In this document: positions 1 to 7,346 of the stretch, piece by piece | Layout of the letters: the number at the start of each line of letters is the position of its first letter | How positions within the stretch are numbered: the first letter of the stretch is position 1 | DNA from: Oscillospiraceae bacterium | GTDB lineage: Bacteria > Bacillota > Clostridia > Oscillospirales > CAG-272 | Assembly (NCBI GenBank): GCA_015065045.1 | Contig: SVRB01000064.1 | Coordinates: 1-8,290, forward strand | Direction: 5' to 3' | Length of the DNA stretch: 8,290 nt | Position numbers and translations under genes: made by a program | The notes under the pieces: generated by a model | Told to the model about the DNA's origin: nothing | What the model saw: only the letters and a program-made list of their open reading frames with translations | The model's database searches: none

Positions 1-49
1 AAGTAACCAAAGAAGGCACAAGGGAGGGGATTTCGATTTCCCCTCCCTT
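1..49. repeat. Dispersed intergenic repeat, left copy, cut by window edge
   Basis: The first 30 bases recur exactly, in the same orientation, at 8237-8266. Both copies then form a hairpin from the same purine-rich arm. Here 20-30 pairs with 39-49 (11 bp) around an 8-base loop; in the right copy 8258-8267 pairs with 8276-8285. The loops differ between copies while the stems stay paired, so structure seems to be kept. The right copy shows that the element begins further upstream with another inverted repeat, so this copy is truncated by the window start. No coding potential is seen. Function is unknown; a REP- or MITE-like element is the likely class. Confidence 0.75.
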
Positions 50-160
50 TGAACCCTACCCCTAAAACGACCGAGGGGGACACCCCCTCCGGGTTCCCCC
101 GTGTCCGCGTAGGCAATATTGTCTAATTCATGGGGGATTACCCCCTTTGCACCCCCATCG
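50..160. repeat. GC-rich intergenic island with overlapping inverted repeats
   Basis: This stretch is much richer in G and C runs than the surrounding DNA. It holds a perfect 7-bp stem with a 3-base loop (73-79 with 83-89), a competing pairing of 78-83 with 101-106, a GGGGG/CCCCC pair (132-136 with 141-145), and an alternative pairing of ATGGGGG at 130-136 with CCCCCAT at 152-158. The pairings exclude one another, so more than one fold is possible. I see no open reading frame with coding character. It directly follows the dispersed repeat and may be its body. A role in controlling the downstream copper ATPase gene is possible but not supported by position, since it lies upstream of the promoter. 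Confidence 0.45.
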
Positions 161-187
161 TTTGTGGAAGAGATGTTATATATTCAC

Positions 188-216
188 TTGATTTTACGGA
201 AAAAAAGGTATATAAT
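188..216 (+). promoter_or_regulatory. Sigma-A type promoter of the copA-led gene cluster
   Basis: The -35 element TTGATT (188-193) is separated by 17 bases from a perfect -10 element TATAAT (211-216). Transcription would start near 223, giving a leader of about 34 bases before the copA start at 257. It is the only good promoter seen ahead of the five-gene cluster. The leader is too short for a riboswitch. I see no clear CopY-type operator (TACA-N2-TGTA) overlapping it. Confidence 0.7.
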
Positions 217-256
217 AATATTTATATAAAATATTTTACTATTTTTCAGGTATATT

Positions 257-2734
257 ATGGATAAATATAGTATAACGGGAATGAGTTGCGCGGCTTGCTC
301 GGCAAGTGTTGAAAAGTCTGCAAAAAAGGTAAAAGGAATCGAGAAATGTTCCGTAAATCTTTTGACAAACTCAATGACCGTAGAGGGAGAATACGATAAA
401 AACGAGCTTGTAAATGCAATCAAAAATGCAGGATACGGCGCTTTTTTATCGGTGAACGACAAAAATAATACAGAAACACAAAGTAAAGACGGACAGATAG
501 ATGCAGAAATCAAAAGTATGAAGAACCGTCTTTTTTCGTCATTGTTATTTCTTATTGCTCTTATGTACGTTGCTATGGGGCACAATATGTTTGGATTTCC
601 TTTGCCTCGTGTACTTATAGAAAATCCTGTTTCAATAGCCTTAATTCAGCTTATCCTGTCGGCTGTTGTTTTGGTTATAAACCAAAAGTTTTTCATAAAC
701 GGATTTAAAGGAATAATTCGAAAGAGTCCAAATATGGATACGCTTGTATCCCTTGGTTCATCGGCATCGTTTTTGTACAGCGTCGGTATTATGTTTGCGA
801 TGATTTTCGATAAGTCTAAAGCGCATCATTATTTGTACGAATTATATTTTGAGTCGGCAGCAATGATATTGGTTCTTATAACCGTTGGAAAGCTTCTTGA
901 AGCCAAATCAAAAGGCAAAACCACTGACGCAATAAAAGGACTAATGAAGCTTGCTCCCAAGACGACTACCGTAATAAAGGACGGAGTTGAGACGGTCATT
1001 CTTACGTCCGAAGTAAAAATCGGTGACATATTTGTAGTTCGTCCAGGTGAAAGCATTGGTGTTGACGGCACGGTAATTGAAGGTACAAGCTCGGTGAACG
1101 AGTCATCGCTCACGGGAGAAAGTATTCCCGTTGATAAATTGGAAGGCGATAACGTATCTGCAGGAACAGTCAACGTTTCAGGATTTATTACTTGCCGAGC
1201 ATCGAGAGTGGGCGAGGATACCACGTTATCGCAAATTATAAAAATGGTAAGCGATGCGTCTGCAACGAAAGCGCCTATAGCAAGAATTGCCGACAAGGTT
1301 TCGGGTATATTTGTTCCCTCGGTAATTTCTATCGCTGTAGTAACTGTTATAATATGGCTTTTGGTGGGCAGAGATTTTGGCTTTGCATTGGTGCGCGGAA
1401 TATCCGTGCTTGTAATAACCTGTCCTTGCGCATTAGGACTTGCAACGCCCGTTGCCATTATGGTTGGAAACGGCGTTGGTGCAAAAAACGGCATACTGTT
1501 TAAAACTGCCGAAGCAATAGAAAGCTTAGGAAAAATTTCTGTAATCGCGCTTGATAAAACAGGCACCATCACAATGGGTCAGCCTTTTATTACCGACATA
1601 TCAACTGCCGAATGCTTAACTGAATCCGAGCTTTTGAAGATAGCATATTCGTTGGAAAAAAAGAGTGAACACCCGTTGGCGAAGGCTGTTGTAAACTATT
1701 GCTTGGAGAAAAATATCGAGCATTATGAAGTGAACGATTTTAGGGCATTGACAGGTAACGGGCTGGCGGCTGAATATAATGGAAAGATCATATACGGCGG
1801 TAATAAGAAGCTTATTTCATCTGTTGCGGAAATTGACGAAAATGCAATCCTTTTGGCAGAAAAGTATGCAAATGAGGGAAAAACTCCGCTCTATTTTGCA
1901 TTTGACGGGCAGTTTATCGGTATAATTGCCGTTGCCGACATTATAAAACCCGACAGCGCAAAAGCAATTGAAGAATTGAGAAAAAATCATATTTACACCG
2001 TTATGCTTACCGGTGATAACGAGAAAACAGCCGAATATATAGCCAAGCAGGTAGGTGTAGACGAGGTTATTTCGGGCGTTCTTCCCGATGGTAAGGAAGA
2101 AGTGATCAGAAGCCTTAGTCAAAGAGGAAAGGTTGCTATGGTGGGTGACGGAATAAACGATTCACCGGCTCTAATTACGGCAGATGTAGGAATAGCCATT
2201 GGTGCAGGAACTGATATTGCCATTGATTCTGCAGACGTAGTTCTGATGAAAAGCGTATTGTCAGACGTTGTTTCTGCAATAAAGATCAGCCGCGCTACGC
2301 TTAAAAACATATACGAAAATCTGTTCTGGGCGTTTGTTTATAACGTTATAGGCATTCCCGTAGCGGCGGGAGCATTTATTGCTCTGTTTGGGTGGAAAAT
2401 GACTCCTATGCTTGGCGCATTGGCTATGAGCTTGTCGAGCATATGCGTTGTATCAAACGCGTTAAGACTTAATTATATCAGACTTCCGAAAAACAATTTG
2501 ACAGAAAATAAGGTTCAAGATAATAACGCATATACACTTTATATAAAGGGTATGATGTGCGGTCATTGTGAGAATACGGTAAATAAAGCTTTGCTTTCTC
2601 TTGGGTTTGTAGTATCGGCTGAGGCTGATCATAAAAAGGGTATTGCAAAGATAGTTACCGACGGCAGCTTCGATAGAGACGCTTTGATCAAGGCTGTCGA
2701 GGATGAGGATTACAGAGTCAAGAAGATAGTATAA
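257..2734 (+). CDS. copA: Cu+-exporting P1B-type ATPase with N- and C-terminal metal-binding domains
   Basis: This 825-residue inner-membrane pump uses ATP to export Cu+ (possibly Ag+) from the cytoplasm. An N-terminal heavy-metal-associated domain has GMSCAAC at 8-14. About eight membrane segments follow, roughly at 91-108, 124-147, 161-182, 194-213, 348-370, 378-402, 688-710 and 714-737. The actuator loop has TGES at 286-289, the membrane metal site is CPC at 389-391, and the phosphorylated aspartate is D433 in DKTGT. The nucleotide domain has HP at 472-473, TGDN at 585-588 and GDGIND at 630-635. Y695-N696 and the MSxSS run at 724-728 match the Cu+ subclass. A second metal-binding domain with GMMCGHC (765-771) sits at the C-terminus, an uncommon placement. 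The start has only a weak AGG six bases upstream. metF follows after 14 bases. No CsoR, CopY or CopZ gene is present. Confidence 0.95.
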   Translation: MDKYSITGMSCAACSASVEKSAKKVKGIEKCSVNLLTNSMTVEGEYDKNELVNAIKNAGYGAFLSVNDKNNTETQSKDGQIDAEIKSMKNRLFSSLLFLIALMYVAMGHNMFGFPLPRVLIENPVSIALIQLILSAVVLVINQKFFINGFKGIIRKSPNMDTLVSLGSSASFLYSVGIMFAMIFDKSKAHHYLYELYFESAAMILVLITVGKLLEAKSKGKTTDAIKGLMKLAPKTTTVIKDGVETVILTSEVKIGDIFVVRPGESIGVDGTVIEGTSSVNESSLTGESIPVDKLEGDNVSAGTVNVSGFITCRASRVGEDTTLSQIIKMVSDASATKAPIARIADKVSGIFVPSVISIAVVTVIIWLLVGRDFGFALVRGISVLVITCPCALGLATPVAIMVGNGVGAKNGILFKTAEAIESLGKISVIALDKTGTITMGQPFITDISTAECLTESELLKIAYSLEKKSEHPLAKAVVNYCLEKNIEHYEVNDFRALTGNGLAAEYNGKIIYGGNKKLISSVAEIDENAILLAEKYANEGKTPLYFAFDGQFIGIIAVADIIKPDSAKAIEELRKNHIYTVMLTGDNEKTAEYIAKQVGVDEVISGVLPDGKEEVIRSLSQRGKVAMVGDGINDSPALITADVGIAIGAGTDIAIDSADVVLMKSVLSDVVSAIKISRATLKNIYENLFWAFVYNVIGIPVAAGAFIALFGWKMTPMLGALAMSLSSICVVSNALRLNYIRLPKNNLTENKVQDNNAYTLYIKGMMCGHCENTVNKALLSLGFVVSAEADHKKGIAKIVTDGSFDRDALIKAVEDEDYRVKKIV
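2498..2524 (+). promoter_or_regulatory. Possible internal promoter inside the 3' end of copA
   Basis: A perfect TTGACA (2498-2503) lies 15 bases before GATAAT (2519-2524), or 17 bases before the poorer TAATAA (2521-2526). It sits in the segment encoding the hydrophilic linker between the last membrane helix and the C-terminal metal-binding domain, about 225 bases upstream of metF. It could let the methionine genes be transcribed without copA. The short spacer and AT-rich linker make chance occurrence quite possible. Confidence 0.25.
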
Positions 2735-2748
2735 AAGGGGACTTAGAT

Positions 2749-3609
2749 ATGAAAATTATTGATATTATAACAAGCGAAAAGCCGAGTCTTTCATACGAGG
2801 TTTTTCCGCCTAAAACAAGTGATAATTTTGACAAGGTTCTTGACACGGCACTTGAGATCGCGTCCTTGAATCCGTCTTATATGAGCGTTACGTATGGTGC
2901 CGGCGGAGGCACGTCCGAGTATACTGCAAACATCGGTGAGGCATTGTTGAAAAAGGGCGTAACCCCCTTGTCTCATTTGACTTGTATATCATCAAGTAAA
3001 GAAAGAATACAGCAGGAATTGCAGAAATTGCGTTCTAAGGGAATAGAAAACATATTGGCGCTTCGCGGAGATATCCCCGAGGGTATGAACAGAGATCATC
3101 TTGATTACAGATATTCCTCAGAGCTTATTCGTGAGATAGTGGAATTCGGCGGGTTTTGCATAGGCGGAGCTTGTTATCCTGAAAGCCATCCTGAAAGCCA
3201 TAACAGCAAGGACGATATTGAAAACCTGAAGCTTAAAGTCGAAAGCGGATGCGAGTTTTTGACTACTCAGATGTTTTTTGACAACAATATTTTGTATAAC
3301 TTCTTATACAGACTTTCAAGAGCGGGAGTAAATGTTCCCGTTGTAGCAGGTATAATGCCGATTACAAATGCAAAGCAGATAAAGAGAATATGCTCAATAT
3401 CGGGCACGGCTCTTCCTCAGCGATTCGTCCGCATAGTTGACAGATACGGAGACAATCCCCTTGCCATGAAGCAGGCGGGTATTGCTTATGCTACCGAGCA
3501 GATAATCGACCTTTTTGCAAACGGGGTAAACGCGGTTCATGTTTATTCGATGAATAACCCCGAGGTAGCTTCTGAAATAAATAAAAATTTATCGGAAATT
3601 ATTAAGTAA
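2749..3609 (+). CDS. metF: 5,10-methylenetetrahydrofolate reductase
   Basis: This cytoplasmic flavoenzyme reduces 5,10-methylene-tetrahydrofolate to 5-methyl-tetrahydrofolate, the methyl donor for the methionine synthase encoded two genes on. At 286 residues it is close to the usual bacterial MetF length (E. coli about 296), a single TIM barrel. Visible family motifs are SYEVFPPK at 15-22, where E17 matches the catalytic glutamate of E. coli MetF; TYGAGGG at 48-54; LRGD at 105-108; the CYPESHPE stretch at 142-149; TQMFFD at 173-178; and GIMPI at 201-205. The start is well supported: AAGGGG at 2735-2740 lies 8 bases ahead of the ATG and just after the copA stop. The next gene begins one base after the stop codon. 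Whether NADH, NADPH or ferredoxin is the electron source cannot be read from the sequence; no partner subunit is encoded nearby. Confidence 0.95.
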   Translation: MKIIDIITSEKPSLSYEVFPPKTSDNFDKVLDTALEIASLNPSYMSVTYGAGGGTSEYTANIGEALLKKGVTPLSHLTCISSSKERIQQELQKLRSKGIENILALRGDIPEGMNRDHLDYRYSSELIREIVEFGGFCIGGACYPESHPESHNSKDDIENLKLKVESGCEFLTTQMFFDNNILYNFLYRLSRAGVNVPVVAGIMPITNAKQIKRICSISGTALPQRFVRIVDRYGDNPLAMKQAGIAYATEQIIDLFANGVNAVHVYSMNNPEVASEINKNLSEIIK

Positions 3610-3610
3610 A

Positions 3611-4204
3611 ATGGCTGTAATAGAGAGAGTTTACGGAAAGATCGAGCGAGAAAGCTTATCCTTTGATGATAACGAGGTTGCTTTAAGACTAAAGACCGAA
3701 AGAGGATATACCAACGAAATAATAGACGAGTGTAAACAAATCCTGCTTGATAACGTTGATTGCAGATATTGTGCTGTAAGGGTTGACGTTTGCGTAACGG
3801 ACGAAAAGCTTATTGACCTTGGTTTTTTTAAGACGGAGAGCAGTGCACTCGCGAAGAATTTGTGTGGCTGTAACCAATGCTATATTATGGCTGTAACGCT
3901 TGGGAACAGAGTCGATATGCTTTTAAAAAGATTATCTATATCATCTATTGCGAAGCACTACATAACCGATGCTTTGGCATCGGCGTTAGCCGAGTCGGCG
4001 GCTGATATGGCAGAGAGGCTTGTAAAGGCAGATAATGATTGTAAACCGAGGTTCAGCCCGGGGTATGCTGATTTGTCTTTGGATATTCAATCTGACGTTT
4101 TGAAAATTCTTGAAGCGTCAAAATATCTTGGCGTATCAATTTCAAAAACAAATTTAATGACACCTCAGAAAACAATTACGGCGTTTATAGGGATAAAAAA
4201 CTGA
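3611..4204 (+). CDS. Stand-alone methionine synthase reactivation (AdoMet-binding) domain protein
   Basis: This 197-residue protein resembles the C-terminal reactivation domain of cobalamin-dependent MetH, which binds S-adenosylmethionine and remethylates inactive cob(II)alamin during reductive reactivation. The key signature is RFSPGY at 147-152, equivalent to the AdoMet-binding RxxPGY region of MetH, followed by LMTPQKTITAFIG at 182-194, which matches the MxPxxSVTAxxG end of the fold. The helix-rich middle (about 112-140) also fits. In E. coli this domain is fused to MetH; here it is a separate gene just before the MetH core, as in Thermotoga maritima TM0268/TM0269. It starts one base after metF with only a weak GGA nearby, so translational coupling is likely. 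It is cysteine-rich for its size, with C51, C54, C85, C87 and C90 among eight cysteines. The reductant it works with is not encoded here. Confidence 0.87.
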   Translation: MAVIERVYGKIERESLSFDDNEVALRLKTERGYTNEIIDECKQILLDNVDCRYCAVRVDVCVTDEKLIDLGFFKTESSALAKNLCGCNQCYIMAVTLGNRVDMLLKRLSISSIAKHYITDALASALAESAADMAERLVKADNDCKPRFSPGYADLSLDIQSDVLKILEASKYLGVSISKTNLMTPQKTITAFIGIKN

Positions 4205-4222
4205 GAATAGGGAAAGAAATAT

Positions 4223-6580
4223 ATGAATATCAGGGATGCAATAAAGAGTAAAAGGTTATATTTTGACGGTGGAACGGGAACCGTTCTTCAGTCGATGGGG
4301 CTTAAGGCGGGAGAAACGCCTGAAAGCTGGAATATTACAAATCCATCAAAGATCACAGCATTGCATAAGGCGTATCTTGATGCAGGGTGTGATATAATAA
4401 AGACCAACACATTTGGTGTGAATAAAGATAAATATGACAACTACGAATTGCTTATAGAAAACGCAGTTAAGTGCGCGAAAGAAGCGATAGGCGATAAAAA
4501 AGATAAGTATATTGCCTTTGATATAGGTCCGTCGGGACGATTGCTTAAGCCTTTCGGTGATATGGAGTTTGAAGAGGCTGTAAGCCTTTTTGCTGCAAAC
4601 GTAAGGGCTGCTGTAAAGTGCGGAGTTGACCTTATACTTATTGAAACGATGAATGATTCGTATGAAACGAAGGCGGCTGTTATTGCGGCAAAAGAAAACA
4701 GCGATCTTCCCGTGTTTGTTACCAACGCGTATGACGAAAGCGGTAAGCTTATGACGGGTGCTGACCCCAAGGCTATGGTCAGCTTACTTGAGGGATTGCA
4801 TGTAGATGCTTTGGGTATGAACTGCTCGTTTGGACCCGATAAGATGCTTGAAATTATCGATGAATTCGTTTTAAATTCAAGCCTGCCTGTTATAGTAAAT
4901 CCCAACGCCGGACTTCCGAGAGTGGAGAACGGTAAGACGACTTATGATATAGATCCCGAGATGTTTTCCGAATATATGGTAAGCCTTGCGACAAAGGGCG
5001 CTTGTATCCTTGGCGGTTGTTGCGGAACAACACCCGATTATATCAGAGCTGCTATAGAAAAAACGTGTAAGCTTGAATATAAATATCCCGAGAAAAAGAA
5101 CAATACCGTTGTTTCTTCATATACACATACCGTAACCATCGGGAAAACACCTGTTTTGATAGGTGAAAGAATAAATCCTACGGGAAAAAGCAAGCTCAAA
5201 GAGGCTTTGCGTACTAACGATCTGAACTATATTCTTAACGAGGGTCTTGTTCAGGCAGAGAAGGGCGCGCATATACTTGACGTAAACGTGGGGCTTCCTG
5301 AAATCGACGAGATTGAAATGATGAAGAACGTTGTAACGTCGCTCCAGTCGGTTACGAATCTGCCGTTACAGCTTGACTCGTCAAGTTGTAACGTTCTCGA
5401 AAAATCAATGAGAATATATAACGGCAAACCCCTCATCAACTCGGTAAACGGAAAAGAAGAAAGTATGGCAGGAGTATTTCCGCTCGTAGAAAGATACGGC
5501 GGAGCTGTTATCGCATTAACTATGGACGAAAGCGGTATTCCCGATACTGCCGAAGAAAGAGTTGAAATTGCCGAAAGAATAATAAAAAAAGCCGCTGAAT
5601 ACGGCATCGGAAAAAATGATATAATCGTTGACCCGCTTTGTCTTACGGTTTCTTCTGATAAGAATGCGGCAAACGTAACTTTAAAGGCAGTTAAGCTTTT
5701 AAACGAAAAGGGAATAAAGACGAGTCTCGGTGTTTCAAACGTTTCGTTTGGACTTCCGAACAGAGAAAATATAAATACGGTATTTTTTGCAAACGCACTT
5801 GAAAACGGACTTGACTGTGCTATTATGAACCCCAATTCAGACGCAATGATGGGAGTTTATTATGCTTTTAACGCGCTTCACGGAAACGATGTTGGTTGCG
5901 CTGAATATATCAAATATGCTTCAAATAATGGCGCTCAAAAAGCTGTAAACACGTCTGCCAATACCGAGATGACACTCGAAAAAGCGGTTATAAACGGTAT
6001 GACGGATTCATCCGTTTTTCTTGCAAACGAGCTATTGAAAACAGAAAAGCCGCTTGATATAATAAATAACATAATTATTCCCGCGTTAAACGAAATCGGC
6101 AAGGCTTTTGAAGAAAAAAGAGCTTATTTGCCTCAGCTTCTTATGAGCGCGGAAGCGGCATCTGCGGCTTTTGAGGTTATAAAATCCAAGATGGAAGTAA
6201 AAGTATCCGACAAAACAAGAGGATTTATTCTTGCTACCGTTAAAGGTGATATACACGATATCGGAAAAAATATAGTAAAAGTATTGCTTGAAAGCTATGG
6301 CTTTACCGTGTATGACCTCGGGCGCGACGTTGAGCCTATAGATATTGTTTCGGCTGTGGAAAAGTATGATTGCAGACTTGTAGGGCTTAGCGCTCTTATG
6401 ACGACGACCGTTCCGTCTATGGAAGAAACGATAAAGTTGTTAAAAGAAAGATATGATGACGTAACCGTTGTTGTAGGCGGAGCTGTTTTGAATAAGAGCT
6501 ATGCTGATATGATAAACGCAGACTTCTATGCGGCTGATGCTATGGATGCTGTCAGATACACGGAAAAATATTACGGTTGA
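4223..6580 (+). CDS. metH: Cobalamin-dependent methionine synthase core, lacking the reactivation domain
   Basis: This cytoplasmic enzyme transfers the methyl group of 5-methyl-tetrahydrofolate through cobalamin to homocysteine, forming methionine. Domains run in the MetH order. The homocysteine methyltransferase barrel spans about 1-285, with zinc ligands C201 in GMNCSFGP and C266-C267 in GGCCGTTP. The pterin-binding barrel spans about 309-560, with GERINPTGK at 314-322, NSVNGKEE at 406-413 and DPLCLTVSS at 470-478. The cobalamin cap covers about 580-655, and the B12-binding Rossmann domain about 664-785. The last has the lower-axial-ligand motif DIHDIG at 676-681 (H678), GLSALMTTT at 721-729 and VVVGGAV at 749-755. 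At 785 residues it stops where E. coli MetH (about 1,227) continues into the reactivation domain, which is here the preceding gene. AGGGA at 4209-4213 sits 9 bases before the ATG. It needs imported or made cobalamin; no B12 gene or riboswitch is visible. Confidence 0.96.
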   Translation: MNIRDAIKSKRLYFDGGTGTVLQSMGLKAGETPESWNITNPSKITALHKAYLDAGCDIIKTNTFGVNKDKYDNYELLIENAVKCAKEAIGDKKDKYIAFDIGPSGRLLKPFGDMEFEEAVSLFAANVRAAVKCGVDLILIETMNDSYETKAAVIAAKENSDLPVFVTNAYDESGKLMTGADPKAMVSLLEGLHVDALGMNCSFGPDKMLEIIDEFVLNSSLPVIVNPNAGLPRVENGKTTYDIDPEMFSEYMVSLATKGACILGGCCGTTPDYIRAAIEKTCKLEYKYPEKKNNTVVSSYTHTVTIGKTPVLIGERINPTGKSKLKEALRTNDLNYILNEGLVQAEKGAHILDVNVGLPEIDEIEMMKNVVTSLQSVTNLPLQLDSSSCNVLEKSMRIYNGKPLINSVNGKEESMAGVFPLVERYGGAVIALTMDESGIPDTAEERVEIAERIIKKAAEYGIGKNDIIVDPLCLTVSSDKNAANVTLKAVKLLNEKGIKTSLGVSNVSFGLPNRENINTVFFANALENGLDCAIMNPNSDAMMGVYYAFNALHGNDVGCAEYIKYASNNGAQKAVNTSANTEMTLEKAVINGMTDSSVFLANELLKTEKPLDIINNIIIPALNEIGKAFEEKRAYLPQLLMSAEAASAAFEVIKSKMEVKVSDKTRGFILATVKGDIHDIGKNIVKVLLESYGFTVYDLGRDVEPIDIVSAVEKYDCRLVGLSALMTTTVPSMEETIKLLKERYDDVTVVVGGAVLNKSYADMINADFYAADAMDAVRYTEKYYG

Positions 6581-6601
6581 TTTATTTAGAAAATAGAGTT
6601 T

Positions 6602-6606
6602 AGGAG
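6602..6606 (+). promoter_or_regulatory. Ribosome binding site that decides the nadE start
   Basis: AGGAG lies ahead of three consecutive in-frame start codons: TTG at 6609, ATG at 6612 and ATG at 6615. The gaps are 2, 5 and 8 bases. The TTG is too close to be used; either ATG is acceptable, and 6615 has the more typical spacing. Confidence 0.7.
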
Positions 6607-6611
6607 ATTTG

Positions 6612-7346
6612 ATGATGTTTGATGCAGTAAAAGTAAAAGAGCAGTGTGTTGCTTGGATAAGAGAGTTTTTTGAAGAAAACGGCAAGGGTTGTAACGCTAT
6701 AGTAGGTATTTCCGGCGGCAAGGACAGTTCTATTGTTGCTGCGCTTTGCGTTGAGGCTTTGGGTAAGGAGAGAGTTATCGGCGTTTTGATGCCTCAAGGT
6801 GAACAGCACGATATCGATATGGCGTATATGCTTGTAAACCACCTCGGTATAAAGCACTACGTTGTAAACGTAAAGGATGCAGTTGACGCTGTTTTGAATA
6901 ATATGCCGAAGGACCTTGAAATCACAGCGCAGACAAGACAAAATATTCCTCCCAGAGTGAGAATGACAACACTCTACGCTATATCACAGAGCTGCAACGG
7001 CAGAGTTGCAAACACCTGCAATCTCTCTGAGGACTGGGTAGGCTATTCAACAAGATACGGCGATGCGGCAGGTGATTTTTCACCCCTTTCGAATATAACC
7101 GTTACTGAAGCAAAGCAGATAGGATACGTGTTGGGACTTCCGAAGGAGCTTGTTGATAAGACGCCTATCGACGGACTTTGCGGAAAGACCGATGAAGAAA
7201 ATTTAGGCTTTACCTATGCTGAGCTTGACGTATATATAAGAGAAGGCATAATCAACGACGAGGAAAAGAAAAACAATATAGACAGAAGACACAGAAACAA
7301 CCTCTTTAAGCTTGCGCTTATGCCCAGCTTTAAGCCCGAAATATAA
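6612..7346 (+). CDS. nadE: Ammonia-dependent NAD+ synthetase
   Basis: This cytoplasmic enzyme performs the last step of NAD+ synthesis: it adenylates nicotinic acid adenine dinucleotide with ATP and amidates it with ammonia. Numbering from the ATG at 6612 (244 residues), the N-type ATP pyrophosphatase loop is SGGKDSS at 34-40. NIPPRVRM at 111-118, NLSEDWVGYSTRYGD at 137-151 and TDEENLGFTY at 193-202 fit NadE regions for dinucleotide binding and adenylation. The length is near that of ammonia-dependent NadE (about 245-275). There is no N-terminal nitrilase domain, so it should not use glutamine by itself. ATG 6615 would be two residues from the protein's second methionine and is equally defensible, giving 243 residues. 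It follows metH by about 31 bases with its own strong ribosome binding site. Co-transcription with the methionine genes is likely, but no shared pathway is evident. No terminator follows. Confidence 0.93.
   Translation: MMFDAVKVKEQCVAWIREFFEENGKGCNAIVGISGGKDSSIVAALCVEALGKERVIGVLMPQGEQHDIDMAYMLVNHLGIKHYVVNVKDAVDAVLNNMPKDLEITAQTRQNIPPRVRMTTLYAISQSCNGRVANTCNLSEDWVGYSTRYGDAAGDFSPLSNITVTEAKQIGYVLGLPKELVDKTPIDGLCGKTDEENLGFTYAELDVYIREGIINDEEKKNNIDRRHRNNLFKLALMPSFKPEI

Noticed and set aside
114..121. Eight-base palindrome CAATATTG as an operator
   Set aside because: It is short, isolated and far upstream of the promoter; chance occurrence is more likely.
217..256. S-box, cobalamin or other riboswitch ahead of the methionine genes
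   Set aside because: The leader from the promoter at 188-216 is only about 34 bases, and the gaps before metF, the reactivation gene and metH are 1-18 bases, too short for any riboswitch.
322..328. A-AAA-AAG slippery heptamer in the right frame near the copA start, recalling programmed frameshifting that makes a CopZ-like product in E. coli copA
   Set aside because: The -1 frame stops within about 25 codons, in the middle of the first metal-binding domain, so no complete chaperone would result; A runs are common in this genome.
184..585. Minus-strand frame with hydrophobic stretches covering the copA promoter and start
   Set aside because: The hydrophobicity is the complement of A-rich codons in copA, and the + strand frame carries a recognisable metal-binding domain.
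829..1572. Long minus-strand reading frame of 247 codons opposite copA
   Set aside because: It lies wholly antisense to conserved catalytic regions of copA, has a low-complexity S/T/P/I-rich product typical of a shadow frame, and has no clear ribosome binding site.
2552..2734. Internal ATG that could release the C-terminal metal-binding domain as a free CopZ-like protein
   Set aside because: Starting there would remove the first strand of the domain just before its CxxC site, and no ribosome binding site of good spacing is evident.
5251..5835. Minus-strand reading frame of 194 codons opposite metH, and a similar one at 4441-4905
   Set aside because: Both are antisense to conserved MetH domains, with serine/phenylalanine-rich products resembling no family; the metH frame explains the sequence.
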